From Candidatus Doudnabacteria bacterium Gr01-1014_77 (GTDB lineage: Bacteria > Patescibacteriota > Doudnabacteria > UBA920 > VMFF01), in assembly GCA_007375915.1 (NCBI GenBank), contig VMFF01000060.1, positions 1 to 5,639 of the forward strand: a stretch of 5,639 bases of DNA, written 5' to 3'. Positions within the stretch are counted from its first letter, which is position 1. Each line of letters begins with the position of its first letter. Below, one piece after another: positions 1 to 4,869 of this stretch. The position numbers and the translations under genes were made by a program. The notes under the pieces are model-generated. The model ran no database searches. It had not been told where the DNA came from and worked only from the letters and a program-made list of their open reading frames with translations.

Positions 1-69
1 TTTTTTATGTTTTCTAAAACCGTGTTTGCGCTTTCTCTTGATTTTCTTTGGCTGATAAGTTCGTTTCAT
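1..69 (-). CDS. rpmH: 50S ribosomal protein L34, N-terminal 23 residues (runs off window)
   Basis: On the minus strand an ATG at 69-67 opens a frame that stays open to the window edge and reads MKRTYQPKKIKRKRKHGFRK and three more residues. This is the hallmark start of bacterial L34 (MKRTYQPKKRKR..HGF), a very basic protein of about 45 residues that binds 23S rRNA in the large ribosomal subunit. About half the protein is present; the rest lies beyond position 1. The position, just upstream of dnaA and transcribed away from it, is the classic rpmH-dnaA arrangement at bacterial origins. A near-consensus promoter lies upstream at 98-126. No Shine-Dalgarno sits at normal spacing; an AGAGG (minus strand, 95-91) is about 21 nt from the ATG, near the predicted transcript 5' end. 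The identification rests on the motif and synteny. Confidence 0.93.
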   Translation of the reverse strand, partial: MKRTYQPKKIKRKRKHGFRKHKK

Positions 70-97
70 CTTTAAAAAGATTAATATTGACCTCTGC

Positions 98-126
98 ATT
101 ATACTTTTAATTCAGGTTTTTTTCAA
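98..126 (-). promoter_or_regulatory. rpmH promoter (sigma-70 type)
   Basis: Read on the minus strand: -35 TTGAAA (126-121, 5 of 6 to TTGACA), a 17-bp spacer, and a perfect -10 TATAAT (103-98). Transcription would start near 91, leaving a 5' leader of about 22 nt before the rpmH ATG at 69. Such a strong promoter suits a ribosomal protein gene. The elements are seen in the sequence; activity is inferred. Confidence 0.78.
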
Positions 127-167
127 GTCCTGTAACACAAAAAACGCGTCCTAGAAATATCATCAGG

Positions 168-176
168 ATATACACA
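168..176 (+). promoter_or_regulatory. DnaA-box-like 9-mer in the rpmH-dnaA spacer
   Basis: ATATACACA matches the DnaA-box consensus TTATNCACA at 8 of 9 positions (first base differs). It lies between the two divergent promoters, upstream of the dnaA -35, in the place where many origins carry a second DnaA-box cluster. A single 8/9 match in AT-rich DNA can arise by chance, so function is tentative. Confidence 0.45.
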
Positions 177-229
177 CGATATTAACAATCCAATTTTTTT
201 TCTCCATATTTTAAAGGGTTTACAAATAT

Positions 230-258
230 TTTACATGTTGATAACTACTTGTTAGAAT
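230..258 (+). promoter_or_regulatory. dnaA promoter (sigma-70 type)
   Basis: -35 TTTACA (230-235, 5 of 6), a 17-bp spacer, and -10 TAGAAT (253-258, 5 of 6). A start near 265 would give a leader of about 37 nt ending in a GGAG Shine-Dalgarno at 287-290, 11 nt before the dnaA ATG at 302. A second TTTACA at 219-224 has no good -10 at the right distance. A DnaA-box-like site lies inside the spacer, which suggests autorepression. Confidence 0.72.
236..244 (-). promoter_or_regulatory. DnaA-box-like site overlapping the dnaA promoter
   Basis: The plus strand reads TGTTGATAA; the minus strand reads TTATCAACA, 8 of 9 to TTATCCACA. It starts immediately after the -35 hexamer and occupies the first half of the -35/-10 spacer, so bound DnaA would block RNA polymerase. 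Autorepression through boxes in the dnaA promoter is well known in Escherichia coli and Bacillus. Here it is inferred from position and sequence alone. Confidence 0.55.
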
Positions 259-301
259 GCCGGTATTGAAATAAAACGTGTGATTTGGAGACCTCTTTCC
301 T

Positions 302-544
302 ATGACCAACCAACAACTTTGGCAGGCTATTTTAGGTAACCTCGAAGTATCATTAAGCAAAGCCAATTTTACAACTTGGTTCAAAAATACAGCTATCTTA
401 GAGAAAAACGATGACCATATAATAGTCAGCGTACCTAATGGTTTTACCAAAGAATGGTTACAAAACAAGTACAACATAGAAATTGCCAAGGCCTTGAAAA
501 TGATTGCTCCTGAAATAAAGGAAGTAAAGTACCAGGAAATATAG
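302..544 (+). CDS. dnaA: DnaA domain I fragment (5' part of a frame-disrupted dnaA)
   Basis: This 80-residue frame opens with MTNQQLWQAILGNLEVSLSK and continues with NFTTWFKNT, a typical DnaA domain I (about residues 1-77). That domain self-associates and contacts the helicase or helicase-loading factors. The ATG at 302 follows a GGAG at 287-290 and matches the usual DnaA N-terminus. The frame ends at TAG 542-544 just after the last domain I strand (IKEVKYQEI). DnaA should next have a flexible domain II linker, commonly tens of residues, leading into the KYxFExF motif of domain III. Here that motif follows at once but in the next frame (+1). Read-through would not help, because this frame meets TGA two codons later (548-550). 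Either dnaA is broken or the assembly lost linker sequence; an independent domain I protein is unlikely. Confidence 0.85.
   Translation: MTNQQLWQAILGNLEVSLSKANFTTWFKNTAILEKNDDHIIVSVPNGFTKEWLQNKYNIEIAKALKMIAPEIKEVKYQEI
528..541 (+). other. Frame-change site inside dnaA
   Basis: The domain I frame stops at TAG 542-544. The frame carrying domain III is closed upstream by TAA at 525-527. A full-length DnaA therefore needs a +1 change within these 14 bases. Skipping one base around 536 gives ...EVKYQ-KYSFETF, a smooth join but with essentially no domain II. There is no clear slippery run or downstream structure like the prfB +1 site. A net loss of linker DNA of length not divisible by three, real or made in assembly, is the simplest reading. 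Confidence 0.7.
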
Positions 545-641
545 TTTTGAAACCTTCATAACAGGAAAAGGGAATGAACTTGCACATGCCGCGTGTGCTG
601 CAATTGCTAAAACCCCAGGACAAGTTTACAATCCTCTTTTT

Positions 642-1538
642 TTGTACGGTGGAGTAGGACTTGGAAAGACCCACTTAATGCAAGCAGTGGGGCACGAAGT
701 TTTAAAAACCAACCCACAAGCAAAAGTTTTGTATGTTACTAGCGAAAAATTCACTAACGAATTTGTTCAAGCAATAAGCTTGGGAAAAGTTGCTCAATTC
801 AAAGAACTATATCGCAATGTAGATCTATTAATGATTGATGATATTCAATTCTTAGCAGGAAAAGAGCAAACACAAGAAGAATTCTTCCATACTTTCAACA
901 CTTTACACCAAAATAACAAGCAAATAATCCTTTCATCAGACCGATTACCAAAAGACATCCCAGCAATAGAAGAAAGGCTTGTTTCCCGCTTTGAATGGGG
1001 GATGATAGCTGATATTCAAGCTCCTGATTTTGAGACCAGATTAGCCATTTTACGCTCAAAAGCAGCTGAAAAACACTATGAAGTGAGTACAGAGGTCTTA
1101 ACTCATATAGCAGAAACCATCCAGAGCAACATAAGAGAGCTTGAGGGAGCCTTAAACCGATTAATGGTATATTGTCAGCTAAACAACACCAAACCAACAC
1201 TAGAGCAGGTTAAAAGCGTTTTGGTAGGTGTAGCTTCTGCTAAAAAAAGAGTAGTTTCTGTTAAAAAACTAATGGAAGTTGTTTCTGATTTCTACAACAT
1301 CACAACAGAAGATCTTTTAAAACAATCCAGAAGAAAAGAATTTGTTAAACCAAGACAAGTAGCAATGTTTTTAATGCGCGAACAACTAGAAAATTCATTC
1401 CCTAGTATTGGTGATCATTTCGGTGGACGCGATCACACAACTGTTATGCACGCTGTAGATAAAATTTCAAAACTGATGAGTGAGAAAGAATCATTAAAGC
1501 AAGAGATAGATTTAATTGTGAATAAGTTGTACATGTAG
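642..1538 (+). CDS. dnaA: Chromosomal replication initiator DnaA, domains III-IV (3' part of disrupted dnaA)
   Basis: DnaA is the AAA+ ATPase that binds DnaA boxes and melts oriC. Visible motifs, in order: Walker A GGVGLGKTH (3-11 of this frame), Walker B LLMIDDIQF (825-842), a box VII-type arginine in ERLVSRFEWG, sensor 2 NIRELEGALNR, and the domain IV signature GGRDHTTVMHA (about 1422-1455) that reads the DnaA box. The end (TAG 1536-1538) is normal. The 5' boundary is not: recognisable domain III (KYSFETFITG through NPLF) begins near 537, yet this frame has no ATG, GTG or TTG between the stop at 525-527 and the TTG at 642. Starting there would remove the residues just before Walker A, so 642 is a formal start, not a believable one. 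Joined to the domain I fragment by one skipped base, the protein would be 411 residues, against about 446 in Bacillus subtilis. Confidence 0.9.
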   Translation: MYGGVGLGKTHLMQAVGHEVLKTNPQAKVLYVTSEKFTNEFVQAISLGKVAQFKELYRNVDLLMIDDIQFLAGKEQTQEEFFHTFNTLHQNNKQIILSSDRLPKDIPAIEERLVSRFEWGMIADIQAPDFETRLAILRSKAAEKHYEVSTEVLTHIAETIQSNIRELEGALNRLMVYCQLNNTKPTLEQVKSVLVGVASAKKRVVSVKKLMEVVSDFYNITTEDLLKQSRRKEFVKPRQVAMFLMREQLENSFPSIGDHFGGRDHTTVMHAVDKISKLMSEKESLKQEIDLIVNKLYM

Positions 1539-1640
1539 TGTGCTAAACCTGTTCCTCTAAAGATGTAATAGGTGTTCAAGAAAAGTTAACAACTTGAGTT
1601 TTAAAAAACTAAAAATTCTAAAGGAAAAAATAGGCGCAGC

Positions 1641-1649
1641 TTGTACACA
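1641..1649 (+). promoter_or_regulatory. DnaA box, best match in oriC
   Basis: TTGTACACA differs from TTATACACA at one base and is followed three bases later by TTATCCGAA (1653-1661, 7/9) in the same orientation, so the two could form a tandem DnaA site. The 10-mer TTGTACACAA recurs exactly 150 bp downstream at 1791-1800. Confidence 0.6.
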
Positions 1650-1714
1650 AAGTTATCCGAAGAAAACACATAAACTTTCTTCTACAAAAACCAAACAGAC
1701 AAGCATAAAAAAAG

Positions 1715-1760
1715 TTCTCCACCGAATCCACACCCCTTATTACTACTACTATATTTATTA
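1715..1760 (+). promoter_or_regulatory. Basal unwinding element: paired DnaA boxes, GC cluster, DnaA-trios
   Basis: Two same-orientation 9-mers abut (TTCTCCACC 1715-1723, GAATCCACA 1724-1732). They are followed by CCCC (1733-1736) and then by trinucleotides in phase: TTA, TTA, CTA, CTA, CTA (1737-1751), TAT, TTA, TTA (1752-1760). On the complementary strand read 3' to 5', seven of these eight are the DnaA-trio consensus (G/A)AT: two AAT, three GAT, one interruption, two AAT. Box, GC cluster, trio, AT-rich tract is the order described for the Bacillus subtilis basal unwinding system, in which DnaA loads from the box onto one strand at the trios. The boxes are weak (7/9 each), but the order and phase are striking. 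Confidence 0.75.
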
Positions 1761-1780
1761 AACTATTAAATTAATATATA
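1752..1780. other. Probable DNA unwinding element (AT tract)
   Basis: Apart from one C at 1763, these bases are all A or T, and they run from the last DnaA-trios into the dnaN start codon. An AT-only segment beside trios and DnaA boxes is where origin melting would begin. The tract also serves as the upstream region of dnaN and leaves it no Shine-Dalgarno. Confidence 0.65.
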
Positions 1781-2670
1781 TGCGATTAGTTTGTACACAA
1801 GAAAATTTAAAAAAAGGTTTGGGTATAACATCAAGAGTTTCAAACGGAAGTACAACACTCCCGGTTTTGAATAACATACTTTTAAAAACAGAGCAGAGTG
1901 GTTTAAAACTTTCTTCAACCAACCTAGAAATGGGAGTTAACACATGGATTAGATGTAAAGTCGAAGAAGAGGGTGGTATTTCAGTACCAGCAAAAACAAT
2001 AAACGACCTTGTAAATAACCTACCAAACGACAATATAACCCTAACCATTTCCTTTGATGACGCTAAATTAAAACTAGTAGCAACCGACAGATACCGCTTA
2101 GCAGAAAAAGAAATAAGCATAAAAGGGAGTGTCCAGAAAAACATTATTGTTCCAAACAAAACAATTCAAGAGCTAGCAAAGATTTTAACAAACACTGACA
2201 CACAAACAATTTCTGTTTACTTCACACAAAATCAAGTAATGTTTAAAACCGAGGATACAGAATTAACCTCTCGTTTAATTGATGGACAATACCCAGAATA
2301 CAAAGCAATTGTTCCAGTTAACTTTAATACAGAAATAGATTTGTCAGTTGAAGATTTAAGTTCAGCAATGAGAACAGCAGGAATATTCACCCAAACAGGA
2401 AACAATGTAACTCTAGAGTTTTCAGAACCAGATCATCTGGAAATAAGTGCATCATCAGGGGATCTTGGAGAAAGCAAAGTCAATGTTTCTTCTTCAGTAA
2501 AAGGGGACGCAGGAAAAATAATATTTAATCACAGATATATTCTAGATTGTTTAGCTTCTGTTGGAACAAAAAACGTTACATTCAGAATAGTAAACGAAAA
2601 TGCACCGGCAGTATTAGTTAGCAAAGACTTACCTGGGTATGTTTACTTGGTAATGCCGATAAAGGTTTAA
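1780..2670 (+). CDS. dnaN: DNA polymerase III beta subunit (sliding clamp), internally shortened
   Basis: DnaN is the ring-shaped clamp that tethers DNA polymerase III and many repair proteins to DNA. Recognisable parts are the N-terminus (MRLVCTQENL, LPVLNN, STNLEMG), AKTINDLVNNLP of domain 1 (about 69-82), LVATDRYRLAEK of domain 2 (99-110), SRLIDGQYPEYK (164-175) before domain 3, and the C-terminal VMPIKV, which contributes to the partner-binding cleft. The frame is 296 residues, against 366 in E. coli and 378 in B. subtilis. The missing part is internal: after residue about 90 (NITLTI, near 2050) the sequence jumps to SFDDAKLKLVATD. It lacks the end of domain 1 (usually SGKAxFxLxGLDAxEYP) and the start of domain 2 (usually FAxSxDExRPxLxG), some 65-70 residues. 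No stop or frame break marks the junction. The start is immediately after the AT tract, with no Shine-Dalgarno. Confidence 0.92.
   Translation: MRLVCTQENLKKGLGITSRVSNGSTTLPVLNNILLKTEQSGLKLSSTNLEMGVNTWIRCKVEEEGGISVPAKTINDLVNNLPNDNITLTISFDDAKLKLVATDRYRLAEKEISIKGSVQKNIIVPNKTIQELAKILTNTDTQTISVYFTQNQVMFKTEDTELTSRLIDGQYPEYKAIVPVNFNTEIDLSVEDLSSAMRTAGIFTQTGNNVTLEFSEPDHLEISASSGDLGESKVNVSSSVKGDAGKIIFNHRYILDCLASVGTKNVTFRIVNENAPAVLVSKDLPGYVYLVMPIKV
1791..1800 (+). repeat. Second copy of TTGTACACAA, inside dnaN
   Basis: This exact repeat of the oriC 10-mer at 1641-1650 lies on the other side of the unwinding region. Here it encodes part of the VCTQ stretch (codons tgt aca caa), which I recall as common at this position in related clamps. 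It may therefore be protein-constrained coincidence and not a DnaA site, though it matches the box at 8 of 9. Confidence 0.4.
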
Positions 2671-2699
2671 AGAAAAGAGTGAGGGAAGAAAGTTTCTAG

Positions 2700-3779
2700 A
2701 TGCATATTAAAAATATTCAATTAAAAAACTTCCGAAACCACCAAGATTTAAACTTGGATTTTACTAGTGACTTTGTTGTTTTTCATGGTCCAAATGCCAC
2801 AGGGAAAACAAATCTTTTAGAATCAATATATTTTCTTTCCTTGTTTAAATCCTTCAGAGACGCTTCTACATACCTTTTCTCAAAAGGAACATTTAATTTA
2901 CAGCTAAAAGCAGTTATTGAGCGAGGGGGAAAAGAACACGAACTAGAGGTTTTCTTGGAGAATAGGGGAGGAAAAATCTTTGCTAATTTTAAACTAGACG
3001 GGGTTAGAAAAACAAAGAACCAGATAGAAAGCTATATAACAGCGGTGATTTTTGACCCAACACACGTTGATTTACTGAACAAAGCGCCTGAAGATCGAAG
3101 AAAATATCTAAACATCCTGCTTTCTCAAAAGTCCTCAGAATACATGGAAAATCTTTATAATTACAAAAAGGTTATTACCCAGAAAAATCAGCTCCTACAA
3201 AGCATTAGAAGCGGTAAGGCATCACCTTTTGAGCTAACTGCATGGAATGACCAGCTCGCACTTTTTGGTTCAGCAATCATCGAACAAAGAAGACAGTACG
3301 TTAATTACTTAAACCAAACAATATCGGAAGTTTATGCTGCTGTCTCAGGATTTGCTCGACCAATAGACGTTGAATACATAGGACTTACTGGAGATAACAA
3401 AACAGAAATACACAGCAACTTTAAAAAAGCCCTTTTTGATAATCAACAAAAAGAAATCATGGCAGGAACTTCTTTAATAGGTCCACACAGAGACGATTTC
3501 ACATTAAAGAGCGAGGGATTGTATTTAGCACCATTCTCTTCTCGAGGAGAATTGAGATCCCAAGTTTTGTCATTAAAAATACTAGAACTCGAATTTCTAA
3601 AAGAAGAACAAGACAATCCAATCCTACTTTTAGATGATGTTCTTTCAGAACTAGATGAAGACAGAAGAGTGTTTCTACTAAAATACTTGAAAGGACGGTT
3701 TCAAACATTCATTACAAGTACAGTTCCTGTTGAAATGGAAGCACAACATGTTAATTTAAAACAACTAAGCCTAAGCTAA
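2700..3779 (+). CDS. recF: DNA replication and repair protein RecF
   Basis: RecF is an SMC/Rad50-like ABC-type ATPase that binds gapped DNA and, with RecO and RecR, helps load RecA. The 359 residues match the family length (357 in E. coli), so the gene looks complete. Seen in order: MHIKNIQLKNFRN, Walker A GPNATGKTN (30-38), FDPTHVDLLNKAPEDRRKYLN in the central arm region, GPHRDDF (261-267), an ABC-type signature SRGELRS followed by LSLK (about 281-292), Walker B ILLLDD (308-313) and D-loop SELDEDR (316-322). The ATG at 2700 gives the canonical N-terminus. A GAGGG at 2681-2685 is 14 nt away, longer than ideal. The gene begins 29 bp after dnaN and ends 6 bp before dciA, so the three are probably co-transcribed. 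No lesion is visible, unlike its two upstream neighbours. Confidence 0.96.
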   Translation: MHIKNIQLKNFRNHQDLNLDFTSDFVVFHGPNATGKTNLLESIYFLSLFKSFRDASTYLFSKGTFNLQLKAVIERGGKEHELEVFLENRGGKIFANFKLDGVRKTKNQIESYITAVIFDPTHVDLLNKAPEDRRKYLNILLSQKSSEYMENLYNYKKVITQKNQLLQSIRSGKASPFELTAWNDQLALFGSAIIEQRRQYVNYLNQTISEVYAAVSGFARPIDVEYIGLTGDNKTEIHSNFKKALFDNQQKEIMAGTSLIGPHRDDFTLKSEGLYLAPFSSRGELRSQVLSLKILELEFLKEEQDNPILLLDDVLSELDEDRRVFLLKYLKGRFQTFITSTVPVEMEAQHVNLKQLSLS

Positions 3780-3785
3780 AATACA

Positions 3786-4073
3786 ATGCAAAGAATAAAC
3801 AAAACACTTTACGCAAATATTCGTAAATATAAAATTGAAGACAAAGTAAAAGCAAACGAGCTTTTAAAACTCTGGGATAAAGTAATAGCAGATTTCATGC
3901 CACACGCGGTTAAGCAAACAATGGCAATAGCATATGAAAAAGGGGTTTTAACAATAGCGGCACTTTCAAAAGATATTGCATATCAAATTCATCTGTATCA
4001 GAAACGGTTAATACAGATGCTCAATGATCTTTTAGGCAAGCGAATGGTGTTTAAAATAGTGTGCGAAGCTTAA
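3786..4073 (+). CDS. dciA: DUF721 / DciA-like helicase-loading protein
   Basis: This 95-residue protein has the DUF721 pattern: LLKLWDKVIADFMPHAVKQT (27-45), then KGVLTIAALSKDIAYQI (52-68), then LIQMLNDLLGKRMVFKIV (75-92), which ends in the family's final strand. DciA proteins interact with the replicative helicase DnaB and substitute for DnaC/DnaI-type loaders in most bacteria. This is a short, single-domain version without the long tail of many proteobacterial DciAs. It begins 6 bp after recF with no Shine-Dalgarno, so translational coupling is likely. A dnaA-dnaN-recF-DUF721 order is known in several phyla, often followed by gyrB; here a terminator follows instead. The family call is firm; the helicase role is by analogy. 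Confidence 0.86.
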   Translation: MQRINKTLYANIRKYKIEDKVKANELLKLWDKVIADFMPHAVKQTMAIAYEKGVLTIAALSKDIAYQIHLYQKRLIQMLNDLLGKRMVFKIVCEA

Positions 4074-4099
4074 AAAACAAGGCATTTATGCCTTGTTTT
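4074..4099. terminator. Bidirectional intrinsic terminator
   Basis: AAAACAAGGCAT (4074-4085), TT, ATGCCTTGTTTT (4088-4099) form a perfect 12-bp inverted repeat; in RNA the loop would open to about four bases. The arms begin with A and end with T, so each strand shows a GC-containing stem followed by U-rich sequence. It starts at the base after the dciA stop (4071-4073) and ends one base before the stop of the opposing gene (4103-4101), so it can end both converging transcripts. Confidence 0.9.
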
Positions 4100-4100
4100 G

Positions 4101-4640
4101 TTATTCATTTCCCGCAGGTCCATGATAGTGACCTGTCTGATTTATAATCAACTTTTCAACCTCCCGAGGTTCAGGGATATTTTGAAAGATAAAGTTTTCT
4201 TTTTCACCAGCTGTCTGAACTTCAACATTCCCATAGCCTAAGACAGTAGACCAAAATCCTCTTACTTCGCTAGTAACATCTTCAACGTTAGGAAGTGTTA
4301 ATTCAGAAATGCGCTGACTGAAAATCCCTTTTTGCCAAATGTCTACGATTCTTCTGTTAGTAATGATTTGAACATTTAAATAATAAATTGTCCAAAGCAT
4401 AAACAAGCCAAGAATCAAAAACATAACGTAAATATTTTTACCTAGGTTTACGAAATTTAGATACGGTTCTTCAAAAAGCCTTGGGATATACTGAGGTGCG
4501 TATTTATCAAACATAAAAAGGACTAGAACAAAAAGAAACCACGCGAGAACTCTTGTGAACATAAAAAACCAATGTTCACGAACAATAAGTATTATTTCTT
4601 CATCATCTTGTTGTCCTGGAAATAGCTTTTTAATATTCAT
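4101..4640 (-). CDS. Membrane-anchored bacterial PH-domain (bPH2/DUF304-like) protein
   Basis: 179 residues. After a charged cytoplasmic-looking start (MNIKKLFPGQQDDEE) come two hydrophobic segments at about 25-45 and 68-89. A soluble domain follows (about 90-166) with YYLNVQIITNRRIVDIWQKG, then LTLPNVEDVTSEV, LGYGNVEVQTAG, FIFQNIPEPREVEKLI. The pattern of TNRRI followed by a strand-rich body and a final helix after IPEP is typical of bacterial PH domains of the YdbS/YdbT type. These are membrane proteins of poorly defined function, some linked to cell-envelope stress. The positively charged Arg/Lys around the PH domain suggest it faces the cytoplasm. It begins 4 bp after the upstream two-helix gene and is the last gene of the ruvB cluster, ending at the terminator. 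There is no Shine-Dalgarno. The specific role is unknown. Confidence 0.82.
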   Translation of the reverse strand: MNIKKLFPGQQDDEEIILIVREHWFFMFTRVLAWFLFVLVLFMFDKYAPQYIPRLFEEPYLNFVNLGKNIYVMFLILGLFMLWTIYYLNVQIITNRRIVDIWQKGIFSQRISELTLPNVEDVTSEVRGFWSTVLGYGNVEVQTAGEKENFIFQNIPEPREVEKLIINQTGHYHGPAGNE

Positions 4641-4644
4641 AAAA

Positions 4645-4869
4645 TTAAATACTATTTAATATCCCAACACCTTGAGCAGCGATTGTTAAAAAGAAAACAA
4701 GATATAAAACAGCCACCGCAAAACTTAATGCCCTAGATCTTCCATTTTTGATTAAGACAAAGACAGTAGAAAAACCAAAAAATGTAATCAATATTATTAC
4801 TGCATAAAAGACAAAACCAGTTATGGTTTGAGTTAAAGTACTAGGATTAAAGGTGTTAAATTCTTGCAT
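4645..4869 (-). CDS. Small two-helix membrane protein, function unknown
   Basis: 74 residues with two clear membrane segments, about 18-40 (FVFYAVIILITFFGFSTVFV) and 48-72 (SFAVAVLYLVFFLTIAAQGV), joined by a short basic loop KNGRSR. The positive-inside rule places that loop in the cytoplasm and both ends outside. There is no cleavable signal peptide. Size and layout recall small TrbC/VirB2-like pilins and other two-helix proteins, but I see no specific family motif and do not assign one. Its ATG overlaps the ruvB stop (TAATG, sharing the A at 4869), so it is probably translationally coupled to ruvB. It lies 4 bp before the PH-domain gene, which also has two helices, so the two may act together at the membrane. 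Confidence 0.78.
   Translation of the reverse strand: MQEFNTFNPSTLTQTITGFVFYAVIILITFFGFSTVFVLIKNGRSRALSFAVAVLYLVFFLTIAAQGVGILNSI

Larger units (their letters stand above)
1539..1779. other. oriC: Chromosomal replication origin (oriC), dnaA-dnaN spacer
   Basis: This 241-bp AT-rich gap lies between dnaA and dnaN, the usual oriC position in many bacteria. It has no credible ORF. DnaA-box-like 9-mers (consensus TTATNCACA) are TTGTACACA at 1641-1649 (8/9), TTATCCGAA at 1653-1661 (7/9), and the abutting pair TTCTCCACC 1715-1723 and GAATCCACA 1724-1732 (7/9 each). TTTAGCACA on the minus strand (1547-1539) is a weak 7/9. The right end carries a CCCC cluster, DnaA-trios and an AT-only tract up to the dnaN ATG. 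The left half (about 1540-1640) has only short imperfect inverted repeats. That this is the origin is inferred; it could be tested by GC skew or marker frequency. Confidence 0.82.

Noticed and set aside
220..489. Minus-strand and alternative-frame ORFs over dnaA, dnaN and recF (220-489, 444-674, 895-1200, 1758-2159, 3499-3708)
   Set aside because: They lie antisense to conserved genes, show no recognisable domains, and have the composition expected of shadows of the real coding frames.
542..550. Stop-codon read-through or an alternative genetic code in dnaA
   Set aside because: The domain I frame meets TAG then TGA within three codons and carries no DnaA-like sequence beyond; domain III is in another frame. 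No in-frame TGA occurs within the genes elsewhere.
528..560. Programmed +1 frameshifting to make full-length DnaA
   Set aside because: No prfB-like slippery codon with upstream Shine-Dalgarno and no obvious downstream structure. A slip of tRNA-Ile from ATA (539-541) to TAT pairs poorly. The near-absence of the linker points to missing DNA. Kept only as a minor alternative.
642..1538. TTG at 642 as a genuine alternative start giving a domain I-less DnaA
   Set aside because: It would start two residues before the Walker A glycines and discard conserved upstream domain III sequence from about 537 to 641; there is no Shine-Dalgarno for it.
1576..1610. Terminator or regulatory hairpin after dnaA
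   Set aside because: Only short AT-rich inverted repeats are seen (AAGTT/AACTT at 1583-1595, AGTTTT/AAAACT at 1597-1610). They lack a GC stem and a proper U tract, and such repeats are common in AT-rich DNA.
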